Origin: a virus
Direction: 5' to 3' (one strand)
IMG/VR virus record: IMGVR_UViG_3300042398_001307
Coordinates: 24,250-88,249 of that record
DNA: 64,000 nt
Numbering within the stretch: the stretch's first letter is position 1; each line of letters begins with the position of its first letter. The translations under genes were made by a program, and so were the position numbers. This document shows, in pieces, positions 7,060-12,771 of the stretch. The notes beneath the pieces are model-generated. The model ran no database searches. It saw only the letters and a program-made list of their open reading frames with translations, and was not told the DNA's origin.

Positions 7060-7157
7060 ATAGTTTAGTATCAAGAGTGAGTTGTACCAAGATACCGGTC
7101 ATTCAAAATATTGTTATACAATATCTAAATCTCGCACCGCATGTTATTGTAAACTAT
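7060..7157 (-). ncRNA. Structured RNA of unknown function (R1)
   Basis: Closed by ATAGTTTA/TAAACTAT, with a perfect ATATTGT-ATA-ACAATAT hairpin and a GTATC/GATAC stem. It has no credible reading frame and lies just upstream of tRNA-Asn in the same transcript. Confidence 0.45.
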
Positions 7158-7175
7158 CTTTTATTTATATTTTAT

Positions 7176-7243
7176 CAGGATGCGTTTTAACATTTTCAAT
7201 TTTTGAGATTGCTGTTTAAAGTTTGCTGAATGCATCCTAAAAC
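7176..7243 (-). ncRNA. Minimal P1/CAGCA cassette E with Leu-CAA anticodon arm
   Basis: End helix AGGATGC/GCATCCT, ATTCAGCA, and hairpin CAAT-CTCAAAA-ATTG whose 7-nt loop reads as anticodon CAA with U33 and A37. Confidence 0.6.
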
Positions 7244-7247
7244 TTTA

Positions 7248-7340
7248 CAGGATCTTTTATTTAGTGGACTTGAACCACTTAACTTACGAATATTAATCGT
7301 TTGTATTTTCCAAAGGAATATGCTGTAAAGATCCTAAATT
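7248..7340 (-). ncRNA. P1/CAGCA cassette F with tRNA 3' half only (Ser-like)
   Basis: End helix AGGATCT/AGATCCT with TTACAGCA. The inside holds TTTGGAAA (possible anticodon GGA), a class II-like variable hairpin ACGA/TCGT and an intact T arm AGTGG-TTCAAGT-CCACT. There is no 5' half and no acceptor stem. Confidence 0.55.
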
Positions 7341-7341
7341 T

Positions 7342-7430
7342 TGGCGGAAGATGTGAGATTCGAACTCACGCAACCCTTTCGAGGTTGACGGTTTAGCAAA
7401 CCGCTCCATTAACCACTCTGGCAACCTTCC
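7342..7430 (-). tRNA. tRNA-Ser(GCT)
   Basis: Class II tRNA: acceptor GGAAGGT/ATCTTCC, anticodon loop TTGCTAA, long variable arm (AACCTCGAAAGGGTT), T loop TTCGAAT, CCA encoded. Confidence 0.93.
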
Positions 7431-7445
7431 TATTATTTTAAATTA

Positions 7446-7529
7446 TGGTACGTCTGGGCAGATTCGAACTGCCAACTCCGAAGAGTATGGGTTTTAAGCC
7501 CACTATGTATTCCGTTCCATCACAGACGC
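7446..7529 (-). tRNA. tRNA-Leu(TAA)
   Basis: Anticodon arm GTGGG-CTTAAAA-CCCAT, variable arm ACTCTTCGGAGTT, T arm GGCAG-TTCGAAT-CTGCC, CCA encoded. Confidence 0.93.
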
Positions 7530-7546
7530 ATTATATACTTTATTAT

Positions 7547-7628
7547 CAGGTTAGTTGCTTACCTAAAGCTAATCGCATATAGCGACCGGAATCGAACCGA
7601 CTGTTTATTTTGCTGTAGCTAACCTAAC
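7547..7628 (-). ncRNA. P1/CAGCA cassette G (T arm, short acceptor, D arm; no anticodon arm)
   Basis: End helix AGGTTAG/CTAACCT with CTACAGCA. Then T arm GTCGG-TTCGATT-CCGGT, hairpin GTCGC-TATAT-GCGAT in place of an acceptor, and D arm GCTT/AAGC. The end helix takes the place of the anticodon stem. The order is permuted. Confidence 0.6.
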
Positions 7629-7634
7629 ATTTAT

Positions 7635-7773
7635 CAGAATGCATTTTATTTTTCACCATCGCGTTTACCAGTTTCGCCACTTAAAACCAGGTTTTAAGGT
7701 AGGACTTGAACCTACAAATCAAAGATAACGGTTTCCTATTAATAAAATATAGTTGCTGTAAGCATTCTAAAAC
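7635..7773 (-). tRNA. Permuted tRNA cassette I, class II, Leu-like
   Basis: End helix AGAATGC/GCATTCT with TTACAGCA. The 3' half (ACCGT, ATC-TTT-GAT variable arm, T arm GTAGG-TTCAAGT-CCTAC, CTTAAAA) precedes the 5' half (TTTTAAG, Leu-type D arm GTGGCGAAACTGGTAAACGC, ATGGT). The acceptor TTTTAAG/CTTAAAA is a perfect 7 bp with a 5-nt linker, and ATGGT/ACCGT pairs. I could not settle the joined anticodon loop. Confidence 0.75.
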
Positions 7774-7774
7774 T

Positions 7775-7849
7775 TGGAGGCAGCGGGATGATTCGAACAT
7801 CCGTCCTTTGGGTTATGAGCCCAACAATCTACCACTGATATACGCTGCG
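7775..7849 (-). tRNA. tRNA-Met(CAT), second initiator-like copy
   Basis: Anticodon arm TTGGG-CTCATAA-CCCAA with GGG/CCC next to the loop and a C-C mismatch at 1-72. Other acceptor pairs are intact. CCA encoded. Confidence 0.82.
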
Positions 7850-7865
7850 TTAATTCTTTGTGTAT

Positions 7866-7893
7866 ATTATACACGATTTTTTAATCTTGTCAA
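7866..7893 (-). promoter_or_regulatory. sigma70-type promoter
   Basis: TTGACA, 16 bp, TATAAT on the minus strand, about 16 bp upstream of the second initiator-like tRNA. Confidence 0.9.
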
Positions 7894-7905
7894 GATTAAT
7901 TTTAA

Positions 7906-8033
7906 CAGGATCCTTTTTTTACGTTGCTCTACCAAACTGAGCTAATCCCCGGTAGTTTTTCGGGGATGTTGGATTTGAACCAACGACCAACGGCTCCCAA
8001 TGCAATTATTGTATGCTGAACGGATCCTAAAAC
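7906..8033 (-). tRNA. Permuted tRNA cassette H, tRNA-Pro(TGG)
   Basis: Best-preserved copy. End helix AGGATCC/GGATCCT with GTTCAGCA. The 3' half (GC-ATTGGGA-GCCGT, T arm GTTGG-TTCAAAT-CCAAC, ATCCCCG) precedes the 5' half (CGGGGAT, D arm TAGCTC...GAGC, ACG). The acceptor CGGGGAT/ATCCCCG is perfect, with a 9-nt linker. Joining 5'-half position 29 to 3'-half position 30 gives stem ACGGC/GCCGT and a Pro-UGG loop. A-rich bases separate the 5' half from the trailer. Confidence 0.85.
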
Positions 8034-8073
8034 TTTTAAAATTGTTAAAGAGCTTATTAACTAATATGTGTAC

Positions 8074-8101
8074 ATTATACACTAATTAAATTATATGTCA
8101 A
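8074..8101 (-). promoter_or_regulatory. sigma70-type promoter
   Basis: TTGACA, 16 bp, TATAAT on the minus strand, directly upstream of permuted cassette H. Confidence 0.9.
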
Positions 8102-8541
8102 GTATAATTTGCTTCCCATCCATCTTTTTCAGTAAAAAATCTTACTGCCTTGATATTTGGATATTCACCAGCATCAAACCAATGTTTTACATTAGCTGGG
8201 ACACTGATTAAATCATTTGGTCCTACATCAAGTTCATAAAAAGTATCAGATACATTAAAAAAGAACTTTGCAGTACCATGAGTAAATAAACGCATTTCAT
8301 AATCAGTGTGAAAATGCTCTTTTTTAAACTGCTCTCTTAATGATTGATAGTTGTTAGTTGAACTATCCAATACAATAGTATCATTGTAAGGAACATCATA
8401 ATCATATTTTATTTGTTCTATAATGTTCTCATCGGGTGGAACATGGACATATAATACATGAATATTATCTAATTGTCTAGCAATTTCTTCATATTCCACG
8501 TAAGTAGTAAAATCTTCTGTGTTATCATAAATTTTTAACAT
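8098..8541 (-). CDS. mtnD: Acireductone dioxygenase (ARD)
   Basis: About 147 residues with the ARD cupin signature. EHFHTDYEMRLFTHG carries two His and one Glu metal ligands, NVKHWFDAG the fourth ligand His, and the family ending RFFTEKDGWEANYT is present. ARD oxidises the acireductone of the methionine salvage pathway to a keto acid and formate (Fe form) or to methylthiopropionate and CO (Ni form). No other salvage gene is in the window. I start at MLKIYDN; an ATG seven codons earlier is possible. It is an auxiliary metabolic gene in the tRNA array. Confidence 0.88.
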   Translation of the reverse strand: MLKIYDNTEDFTTYVEYEEIARQLDNIHVLYVHVPPDENIIEQIKYDYDVPYNDTIVLDSSTNNYQSLREQFKKEHFHTDYEMRLFTHGTAKFFFNVSDTFYELDVGPNDLISVPANVKHWFDAGEYPNIKAVRFFTEKDGWEANYT

Positions 8542-8580
8542 AATACTACTTATCTTTTGCACTATAATAGTGCTAAAATT

Positions 8581-8609
8581 TGGCAGCGCGGGAGGGATTT
8601 GAATTGACC
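8581..8609 (-). pseudogene. tRNA 3'-end fragment
   Basis: Minus strand TTCAAAT-CCCTC-CCGCGCT-GCCA looks like a T loop, half T stem, 3' acceptor strand and CCA. The other half of the T stem does not pair. A sequence resembling a matching 5' acceptor and D arm (AGCCCGG then TGATGAAATGG) lies beyond the endonuclease near 9.30 kb. The element may be a tRNA broken by insertion of the GIY-YIG gene. Confidence 0.4.
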
Positions 8610-8635
8610 ATCACTGCTTCTATATTTCTGAGTTA

Positions 8636-9247
8636 TTATTTCTTGTGTGGCATCCCGCCTTTTTTCCACCCTATAGTTTCATAATAAGTTAGTTCTTGTT
8701 TATCTATTCGCTTGGCAACAAACCCATTATTAATGAGAATTTTACCTATATTTGCTTCAGCAATTTTTTTACTATGGTCTAATGTCCTTGGATATGATGA
8801 TATTTTTTTCATATGCTCACGGTGAGCAGACGGGTTATGTTTAGACCAATGGTTTTTTGAAATATTGTTTCGTTTTCTATCAGTTGTAATTTGCTGTAAT
8901 GCAGCATTTCTTATTTTTTCTTTAGTTTCTGTTGAATGCCTTCTTCCACTAAATGCACCTATAATGCCAGGGTTCCCTCCAGAACCTCCCGGTTTTATAT
9001 TATATGTATTGGAAGTAGTTATAAATTCTTCGGTAACTATCTCCGCTTCTTTATCAAACATTTCTTGTTTAGAATTGAAAATAAACAAAATATCTTTTTT
9101 AAAATTTTCAATTCCGTATTTTTTTATGGCTCGTTTTAAATATTTTCCTGAACCCATGTATCCATCATTAATATCATCGGTGGAATGAGCTCCAATGTAT
9201 ATTTTTGAATCTATCAAATTAGTTGTTTTGTATATTATATAATACAT
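8636..9247 (-). CDS. GIY-YIG homing endonuclease with NUMOD3 motif
   Basis: 203 residues, paralogue of the gene at 6252-6905. N-terminal YYIIYKTTN ... KIYIGAHSTDDIND and GYMGSGKYLKRAIKKYG make up the GIY-YIG domain. GRRHSTETKEKIRNAA and a second, degenerate copy (DHSKKIAEANIG) are NUMOD3 DNA-binding motifs. The tail ETIGWKKGGMPHKK matches the paralogue. RBS AGGAG lies before ATG. It is flanked by the tRNA fragments described at 8581 and near 9.3 kb. Confidence 0.92.
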   Translation of the reverse strand: MYYIIYKTTNLIDSKIYIGAHSTDDINDGYMGSGKYLKRAIKKYGIENFKKDILFIFNSKQEMFDKEAEIVTEEFITTSNTYNIKPGGSGGNPGIIGAFSGRRHSTETKEKIRNAALQQITTDRKRNNISKNHWSKHNPSAHREHMKKISSYPRTLDHSKKIAEANIGKILINNGFVAKRIDKQELTYYETIGWKKGGMPHKK

Positions 9248-9261
9248 TTAAATTCTCCTAT

Positions 9262-9440
9262 ATGTATTTATACAAAACCATCATGATACCATTTCATCAC
9301 CGGGCTAAAAAAATAAATTCCAGGATAGTTTAATCTCTATGAAGCCTCTATCTTCCTATTGAAAGTTATCTGGAACGGGCTAACTCACTCTTGTTTATTT
9401 TAATAGGTTAAGAGCTTAACCGCCACAAAGGGCTCCTATT
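9262..9440 (-). ncRNA. Intergenic structured region (R2)
   Basis: No reading frame. It contains the hairpin GGTTAAG..CTTAACC and a CCGCCA/TGGCGG pair overlapping the end of tRNA-Ser. Near the endonuclease start is AGCCCGG-TGATGAAATGGTATCA, similar to a tRNA 5' half. It is otherwise unexplained. Confidence 0.35.
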
Positions 9441-9443
9441 GTT

Positions 9444-9533
9444 TGGCGGAAGCGGTGAGATTCGAACTCACGGAACCTTGCGGTTCGCCAGTTTTCAAGA
9501 CTGGTGCAATAGGCCATGCTCTGCCACACTTCC
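9444..9533 (-). tRNA. tRNA-Ser(TGA)
   Basis: Class II tRNA: acceptor GGAAGTG/CGCTTCC, anticodon arm CCAGT-CTTGAAA-ACTGG, variable arm AACCGCAAGGTT, CCA encoded. Confidence 0.93.
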
Positions 9534-9570
9534 ATAATTTGAAGGCCGGTCTATGACCTGCCTTAATAAT

Positions 9571-9646
9571 TGGTACCCTGGGGGAGACTTGAACTCCCAA
9601 AACCTGGTTTCTAAGACCAGTACGTATGCCATTCCGTCACCAGGGC
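9571..9646 (-). tRNA. tRNA-Leu(TAG) with short variable loop
   Basis: 76 nt cloverleaf, acceptor GCCCTGG/CCAGGGT, anticodon arm CTGGT-CTTAGAA-ACCAG, T arm GGGAG-TTCAAGT-CTCCC, CCA encoded. The variable loop is only GTTTT, whereas bacterial tRNA-Leu normally carries a long arm. Confidence 0.88.
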
Positions 9647-9652
9647 AATATT

Positions 9653-9904
9653 CTATTTATCTGTTAAATTTACTGCTAATAATAAAAAAGTCATCATCTT
9701 TTCATCTTTCAATCCAATCCAGTATGGGCCAGTAGATTGGCTTGCTCTATAATGATTCCAAATACTGAAATCCATACCATATTTTTCTTTTAATGTATTT
9801 CTACATTCTTGTGCGCCTTTTGACCATGTGCTATTGAATCGTAATGCTACAACAAATCCTTTATGGTATAGATGATGTGTTTTATTCAGTTTAACAACTT
9901 TCAT
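9653..9904 (-). CDS. Hypothetical protein
   Basis: 83 residues from MKVVKLNKTHHLYHKG; the longer in-frame start would overlap tRNA-Thr. It has WSKGAQECRNTLKEKYG and GPYWIGLKDEKMMTFLLL segments and looks like a small folded domain. I do not recognise it. Confidence 0.6.
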   Translation of the reverse strand: MKVVKLNKTHHLYHKGFVVALRFNSTWSKGAQECRNTLKEKYGMDFSIWNHYRASQSTGPYWIGLKDEKMMTFLLLAVNLTDK

Positions 9905-9919
9905 ATTATTAAAATAATT

Positions 9920-9995
9920 TGGAGCTAATAATCGGGATCGAACCGATGACCTCCACTTTACCAAAGTGGTGCTCTACCTACTGAGCTATATCAGC
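9920..9995 (-). tRNA. tRNA-Thr(GGT)
   Basis: Acceptor GCTGATA/TATTAGC, anticodon arm CCACT-TTGGTAA-AGTGG, T arm ATCGG-TTCGATC-CCGAT, CCA encoded. Confidence 0.95.
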
Positions 9996-10004
9996 TTTTT
10001 AAAT

Positions 10005-10079
10005 TGGCACCCTTGGAGGGAATCGAACCCCCATCATCTAGTTCGTAGCCAGGTATTCTATCCATTAAACTACAAGGGC
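10005..10079 (-). tRNA. tRNA-Arg(ACG)
   Basis: Acceptor GCCCTTG/CAAGGGT, anticodon loop CTACGAA (A34 would need conversion to inosine by host TadA), T loop TTCGATT, CCA encoded. Position 27-43 is a C-A mismatch. Confidence 0.9.
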
Positions 10080-10089
10080 TTTATTTTAT

Positions 10090-10207
10090 CAGGATCTGCT
10101 TTTTACGGTTTCCTACCACTAGAAGAACTCTTATAATTAAGAGTGTAGGATTCGAACCTACGTTCCCGGCCTGGAATGCTAATTGTATGCTGTATAGATC
10201 CTAAAAT
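10090..10207 (-). tRNA. Permuted tRNA cassette J, tRNA-Gly(TCC)
   Basis: End helix AGGATCT/AGATCCT with ATACAGCA. The 3' half (GC-ATTCCAG-GCCGG, T arm GTAGG-TTCGAAT-CCTAC, ACTCTTA) precedes the 5' half (TAAGAGT, D arm TTCT/GGAA, CCG). The acceptor is a perfect 7 bp and the linker only ATTA. Joining 29 to 30 gives the perfect stem CCGGC/GCCGG and loop ATTCCAG (Gly-UCC). Confidence 0.85.
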
Positions 10208-10211
10208 TGTT

Positions 10212-10484
10212 TTACTTCAGCTGTGATTTTTTAAACAAACGATCCAACTTAGTGTTGATATCTTTGCAGTATTGTTCAGCCAATAATGCAGCTTTCACTG
10301 CAGCATCAGTTTTAACATTTAATACAGTCACTGCTTTGTTGGTGTCAGCCAACTCAGAAACTAATGTTTTCTGGTTTGATTCGATCACATCGATTTCACT
10401 TTGTAATTTAGCAATATCAGAATTAGTAGCACATCCAGATAAACCAATCAATGCGACTACTGATAACATAACTAATTTTCTCAT
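10212..10484 (-). CDS. Lpp-like outer-membrane lipoprotein
   Basis: 90 residues. There is a signal peptide with a clean lipobox (VALIGLSGC, Cys about residue 18), then a long heptad-repeat helix of about 60 residues ending in basic FKKSQLK. This is the build of Braun-type lipoproteins (Lpp/OprI), which trimerise and can link the outer membrane to peptidoglycan through a C-terminal Lys. It would be lipidated at the host outer membrane and might stabilise the envelope or block further adsorption; that role is inference. Confidence 0.75.
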   Translation of the reverse strand: MRKLVMLSVVALIGLSGCATNSDIAKLQSEIDVIESNQKTLVSELADTNKAVTVLNVKTDAAVKAALLAEQYCKDINTKLDRLFKKSQLK

Positions 10485-10513
10485 TTTACACCTTTGTTAA
10501 GTTAAAAAAAATA

Positions 10514-10606
10514 CAGGATGATATATTTTGGCGGAGCCGAGGGATTCGAACCCCCTATAGATACCTACTTATCGGCTTCGGGATTACAGTGCTGTAATCA
10601 TCCTAT
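10514..10606 (-). ncRNA. P1/CAGCA cassette K with tRNA 3' half only (Tyr-like)
   Basis: End helix AGGATGA/TCATCCT with TTACAGCA. The interior reads CTGTAAT (Tyr anticodon GTA), a GATA/TATC variable hairpin, T arm GGGGG-TTCGAAT-CCCTC and an acceptor-like end with encoded GCCA. I find no 5' half. Confidence 0.5.
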
Positions 10607-10615
10607 GTTAAACAA

Positions 10616-11029
10616 TTAAGATAATCGTTCTTTTTCTGATTCCATAAAGCGTGTTCGTTTTACAAGTGATAAAACGAATTCTGACTCAGCGATTGATTTG
10701 GAATCAAGATCAATTCGCAAGTTCAAGAAATACGAAACATCGTTGTGAGTTAGTTTGATTGAGTTGAAATCAGTAACTTCACCAGTAAATGATGATGGTA
10801 CTTTGATAACAATGTCTAACAGTCTTTCAAAATGTTTATCCGCATCAATGAAATACTGTTCAACGAATGATTTCAAATGATGTGGTGTATTTCTCATGGT
10901 ATCGGTTTTATAATTTCTGTAAGAACCAACCGAAACTTTTACCGCTTCAATAAGGTCAGTACCAGTGTATCTAGGATACTCAGGGATTAAGTTGTAAGGG
11001 GTTTTTACTTCTTGTTCAATTACTAGCAT
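10616..11029 (-). CDS. Hypothetical protein
   Basis: 137 residues from MLVIEQEVKTPYNLIPEYPR; the longer in-frame start would overlap tRNA-Gln. Mixed alpha/beta composition, no membrane segment, no motif that I recognise. Confidence 0.6.
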   Translation of the reverse strand: MLVIEQEVKTPYNLIPEYPRYTGTDLIEAVKVSVGSYRNYKTDTMRNTPHHLKSFVEQYFIDADKHFERLLDIVIKVPSSFTGEVTDFNSIKLTHNDVSYFLNLRIDLDSKSIAESEFVLSLVKRTRFMESEKERLS

Positions 11030-11057
11030 TATATCATTCCGATAATAGTTAAAAAAT

Positions 11058-11131
11058 TGGCAGGGATACAAGAACTCGAATCTTGAATGCCAGAATCAAA
11101 ATCTGGTGTGTTACCATTACACTATATCCCA
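11058..11131 (-). tRNA. tRNA-Gln(TTG)
   Basis: Anticodon arm CCAGA-TTTTGAT-TCTGG, T loop TTCGAGT, acceptor GGGATA/TATCCC with a U-U at 1-72, CCA encoded. Confidence 0.93.
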
Positions 11132-11141
11132 ATTGTTATTA

Positions 11142-11262
11142 CAGGTTAGCATTTTAAGTTTTCCCAATTAAACTACATTAAGTGACCAACCCTAACGCTG
11201 GGATTCGAACCCAGAACTTTCTTTTACAATAAGATTTAATAAAATTGCTGAAACTAACCTAT
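11142..11262 (-). tRNA. Permuted tRNA cassette L, tRNA-Gln(TTG)
   Basis: End helix AGGTTAG/CTAACCT with TTTCAGCA. The 3' half (TCTT-ATTGTAA-AAGAA, T arm CTGGG-TTCGAAT-CCCAG, CGTTAGG) precedes the 5' half (CTTAATG, D arm GTTT/AAAC, TT). The acceptor pairs over 7 bp with two wobbles and an 8-nt linker. Joining at about 27/28 gives TTCTT/AAGAA and a Gln-UUG loop. It directly follows the ordinary tRNA-Gln in map order. Confidence 0.78.
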
Positions 11263-11298
11263 TGGTCTTATTCGCTGGTGACTAACCTCGAATGTTCT

Positions 11299-11556
11299 TT
11301 AAATTATTTCTATAAAGTCTTCTATCATACTTTTTGCTTTCTTGTATGATTTTTCATTCCACAATATGTCAGAATTATTTGGCATATGTCCAGGATTTCC
11401 ACCTAAATGACTATTACGTATCAAGTACTCTTCTGCTTCTCGGAAGTAATTTAAAAATGCTTGTCCATACCTATATGTTGGGTATTTTACCAACATCCAA
11501 GTATAATGAGCGTTAAATTCTTCATACTGCTGTGTTGTTATTGAGAATTCAGTCAT
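11299..11556 (-). CDS. Hypothetical protein
   Basis: 85 residues, MTEFSITTQQYEEFN..., mostly helical with aromatic clusters (YPTYRYGQAFLNYF) and a MIEDFIEII end. No family recognised. Confidence 0.6.
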   Translation of the reverse strand: MTEFSITTQQYEEFNAHYTWMLVKYPTYRYGQAFLNYFREAEEYLIRNSHLGGNPGHMPNNSDILWNEKSYKKAKSMIEDFIEII

Positions 11557-11577
11557 ATTATAGTTAAGTTAAGATTA

Positions 11578-11646
11578 CAGGATACACATTTTTACGGGTT
11601 TGATTAGCAGTCAAATGTATTATTGTTGCTGTAGGTATCCTAAAAC
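11578..11646 (-). ncRNA. Minimal P1/CAGCA cassette M with Ser-GCT anticodon arm
   Basis: End helix AGGATAC/GTATCCT, CTACAGCA, then a perfect anticodon arm TTTGA-CTGCTAA-TCAAA (anticodon GCT) and A-rich bases. No other tRNA parts. It has its own promoter 15 bp upstream. Confidence 0.65.
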
Positions 11647-11660
11647 CGTTTATGCTATGT

Positions 11661-11688
11661 ATTATACAGCATTTTAAAACATTGTCAA
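11661..11688 (-). promoter_or_regulatory. sigma70-type promoter
   Basis: TTGACA, 16 bp, TATAAT on the minus strand, placed to transcribe minimal cassette M directly. Confidence 0.9.
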
Positions 11689-11697
11689 TATTTATTT

Positions 11698-11772
11698 TGG
11701 AGCGGGTAATGAGATTCGAACTCACGACATTCAGGTTGGCAACTTGAAGCTCTACCACTGAGCTATACCCGC
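11698..11772 (-). tRNA. tRNA-Gly(GCC)
   Basis: Acceptor GCGGGTA/TTACCCGC region, anticodon loop TTGCCAA (one stem mismatch), T arm GTGAG-TTCGAAT-CTCAT, CCA encoded. Confidence 0.92.
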
Positions 11773-11779
11773 TTAAAAT

Positions 11780-11854
11780 TGGCGGACTGTACGGAATTCG
11801 AATCCGTGATACCACCGTGACAGGGTGGCGTGATAACCGCTTCACTAACAGTCC
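11780..11854 (-). tRNA. tRNA-Asp(GTC)
   Basis: Acceptor GGACTGT/ACAGTCC, anticodon arm CCACC-CTGTCAC-GGTGG, T loop TTCGAAT, GCCA encoded. Confidence 0.95.
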
Positions 11855-11855
11855 A

Positions 11856-11975
11856 AAATTGTTGAGTATCTAACATCATACAATACTCGGGAGACCTCTA
11901 CCAGCCTCGTTTTTATTACTGCGCCTATCCGAAGATAGTGTTTCAAATGATATTAAGGTTGCCCAGCTCTAGAGT
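11856..11975 (-). ncRNA. Structured RNA of unknown function (R3)
   Basis: No reading frame. Hairpins CTATC-TTCG-GATAG and GAGTAT/ATACTC are clear. It lies between tRNA-Cys and tRNA-Asp. Confidence 0.4.
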
Positions 11976-11976
11976 T

Positions 11977-12055
11977 TGGAGCTCCGAGACGGATTCGAAC
12001 CGCCGATTTTTACTGATTTGCAGTCAGTCCCATTAAGCCACTTTGGTATCGGAGC
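11977..12055 (-). tRNA. tRNA-Cys(GCA)
   Basis: Acceptor GCTCCGA/TCGGAGC, anticodon arm ACTGA-CTGCAAA-TCAGT, T loop TTCGAAT, CCA encoded. Confidence 0.95.
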
Positions 12056-12062
12056 AAAAACT

Positions 12063-12509
12063 TTATAATAATTTTAAATGACCACTTATTGGGTCAATAT
12101 TTTCTGGATAATCTGGACCGAGTGCTAAACAAGTTTTTGTTGGCACTCCATTAAATTCAGTCAATCCAGCATCAGTTATTAATTTAACATTTACGTTATT
12201 ATCTAATGCTTTTTGATAAATGTCAAGCAATTCTTCTTCACTGTCAACTGAAACACAAACTTTGGTAAATCTACCTTCTAACCATTCTTTAAGAGGCTGT
12301 TTATTTAATTGGATTACAGCACAATTTCCTACCTGAGATTCATAATTGTGATAACCATCGTTATAATCGATAGATGCATCCAAATATATCTCGCTGTAGT
12401 TAAGAATAGCGCCTAATGATGCGTGACTTGCTTGAGCGGCAATTTTGCCTTTTCTCATGTTAAGGTCTTTTCTAACTACAATTACTTGTTTTGGTTCATT
12501 ATTAGCCAT
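12063..12509 (-). CDS. Peptidyl-tRNA hydrolase, Pth2 type
   Basis: 148 residues. The archaeal/eukaryotic Pth2 signature is complete: KQVIVVRKDLNMRKGKIAAQASHAS with the catalytic Lys/His region, LKEWLEGRFTKVCVSVDSEEEL, the DAGLTEFNGVPTKTCLALGP active-site block, and a LKLL end. Pth2 frees tRNA from peptidyl-tRNA that dropped off ribosomes. Most bacteria use the unrelated Pth1, so this is a phage-type enzyme. Its place inside the tRNA array fits recycling of phage tRNAs. I start at MANNEPKQ; upstream in-frame codons overlap tRNA-Ile. Confidence 0.92.
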   Translation of the reverse strand: MANNEPKQVIVVRKDLNMRKGKIAAQASHASLGAILNYSEIYLDASIDYNDGYHNYESQVGNCAVIQLNKQPLKEWLEGRFTKVCVSVDSEEELLDIYQKALDNNVNVKLITDAGLTEFNGVPTKTCLALGPDYPENIDPISGHLKLL

Positions 12510-12524
12510 ATTTTTCCTAAATGT

Positions 12525-12598
12525 TGGTACCCAGTAGTGGTATCGATCCACTGTTTTGGTCTTATCAGGACCACGTTCTACCTTTGAACTAACCGGGT
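12525..12598 (-). tRNA. tRNA-Ile(GAT)
   Basis: Acceptor ACCCGGT/ACTGGGT, anticodon arm TGGTC-CTGATAA-GACCA, T arm AGTGG-ATCGATA-CCACT (unusual A54), CCA encoded. Confidence 0.9.
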
Positions 12599-12604
12599 AT
12601 AATT

Positions 12605-12769
12605 CTATTTAAACGGAGTTTTTTCACAAGCTAGTGCATGTAGATATGCATATCTTCTAGCTTCATAAGTCAATGTTGCTTCGTTTAATTGTTGTTGTAA
12701 TTTTAGCATATCTTTCTCTGCACTGTCAAGATATCTTTTAGCAATATCTGATGTTCTTTTACCTGCCAT
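12605..12769 (-). CDS. Small coiled-coil protein
   Basis: 54 residues, MAGKRTSDIAKRYLDSAEKD..., a single charged helix with heptad-like LQQQLNEA. It ends with TAG. Unknown function. Confidence 0.6.
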   Translation of the reverse strand: MAGKRTSDIAKRYLDSAEKDMLKLQQQLNEATLTYEARRYAYLHALACEKTPFK

Positions 12770-12771
12770 AC

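Noticed and set aside
8128-8330. Possibility that the ARD-like gene is a general cupin
   Set aside because: The four metal ligands and the GWxxxYT-type ending match ARD specifically, so I kept the ARD call.
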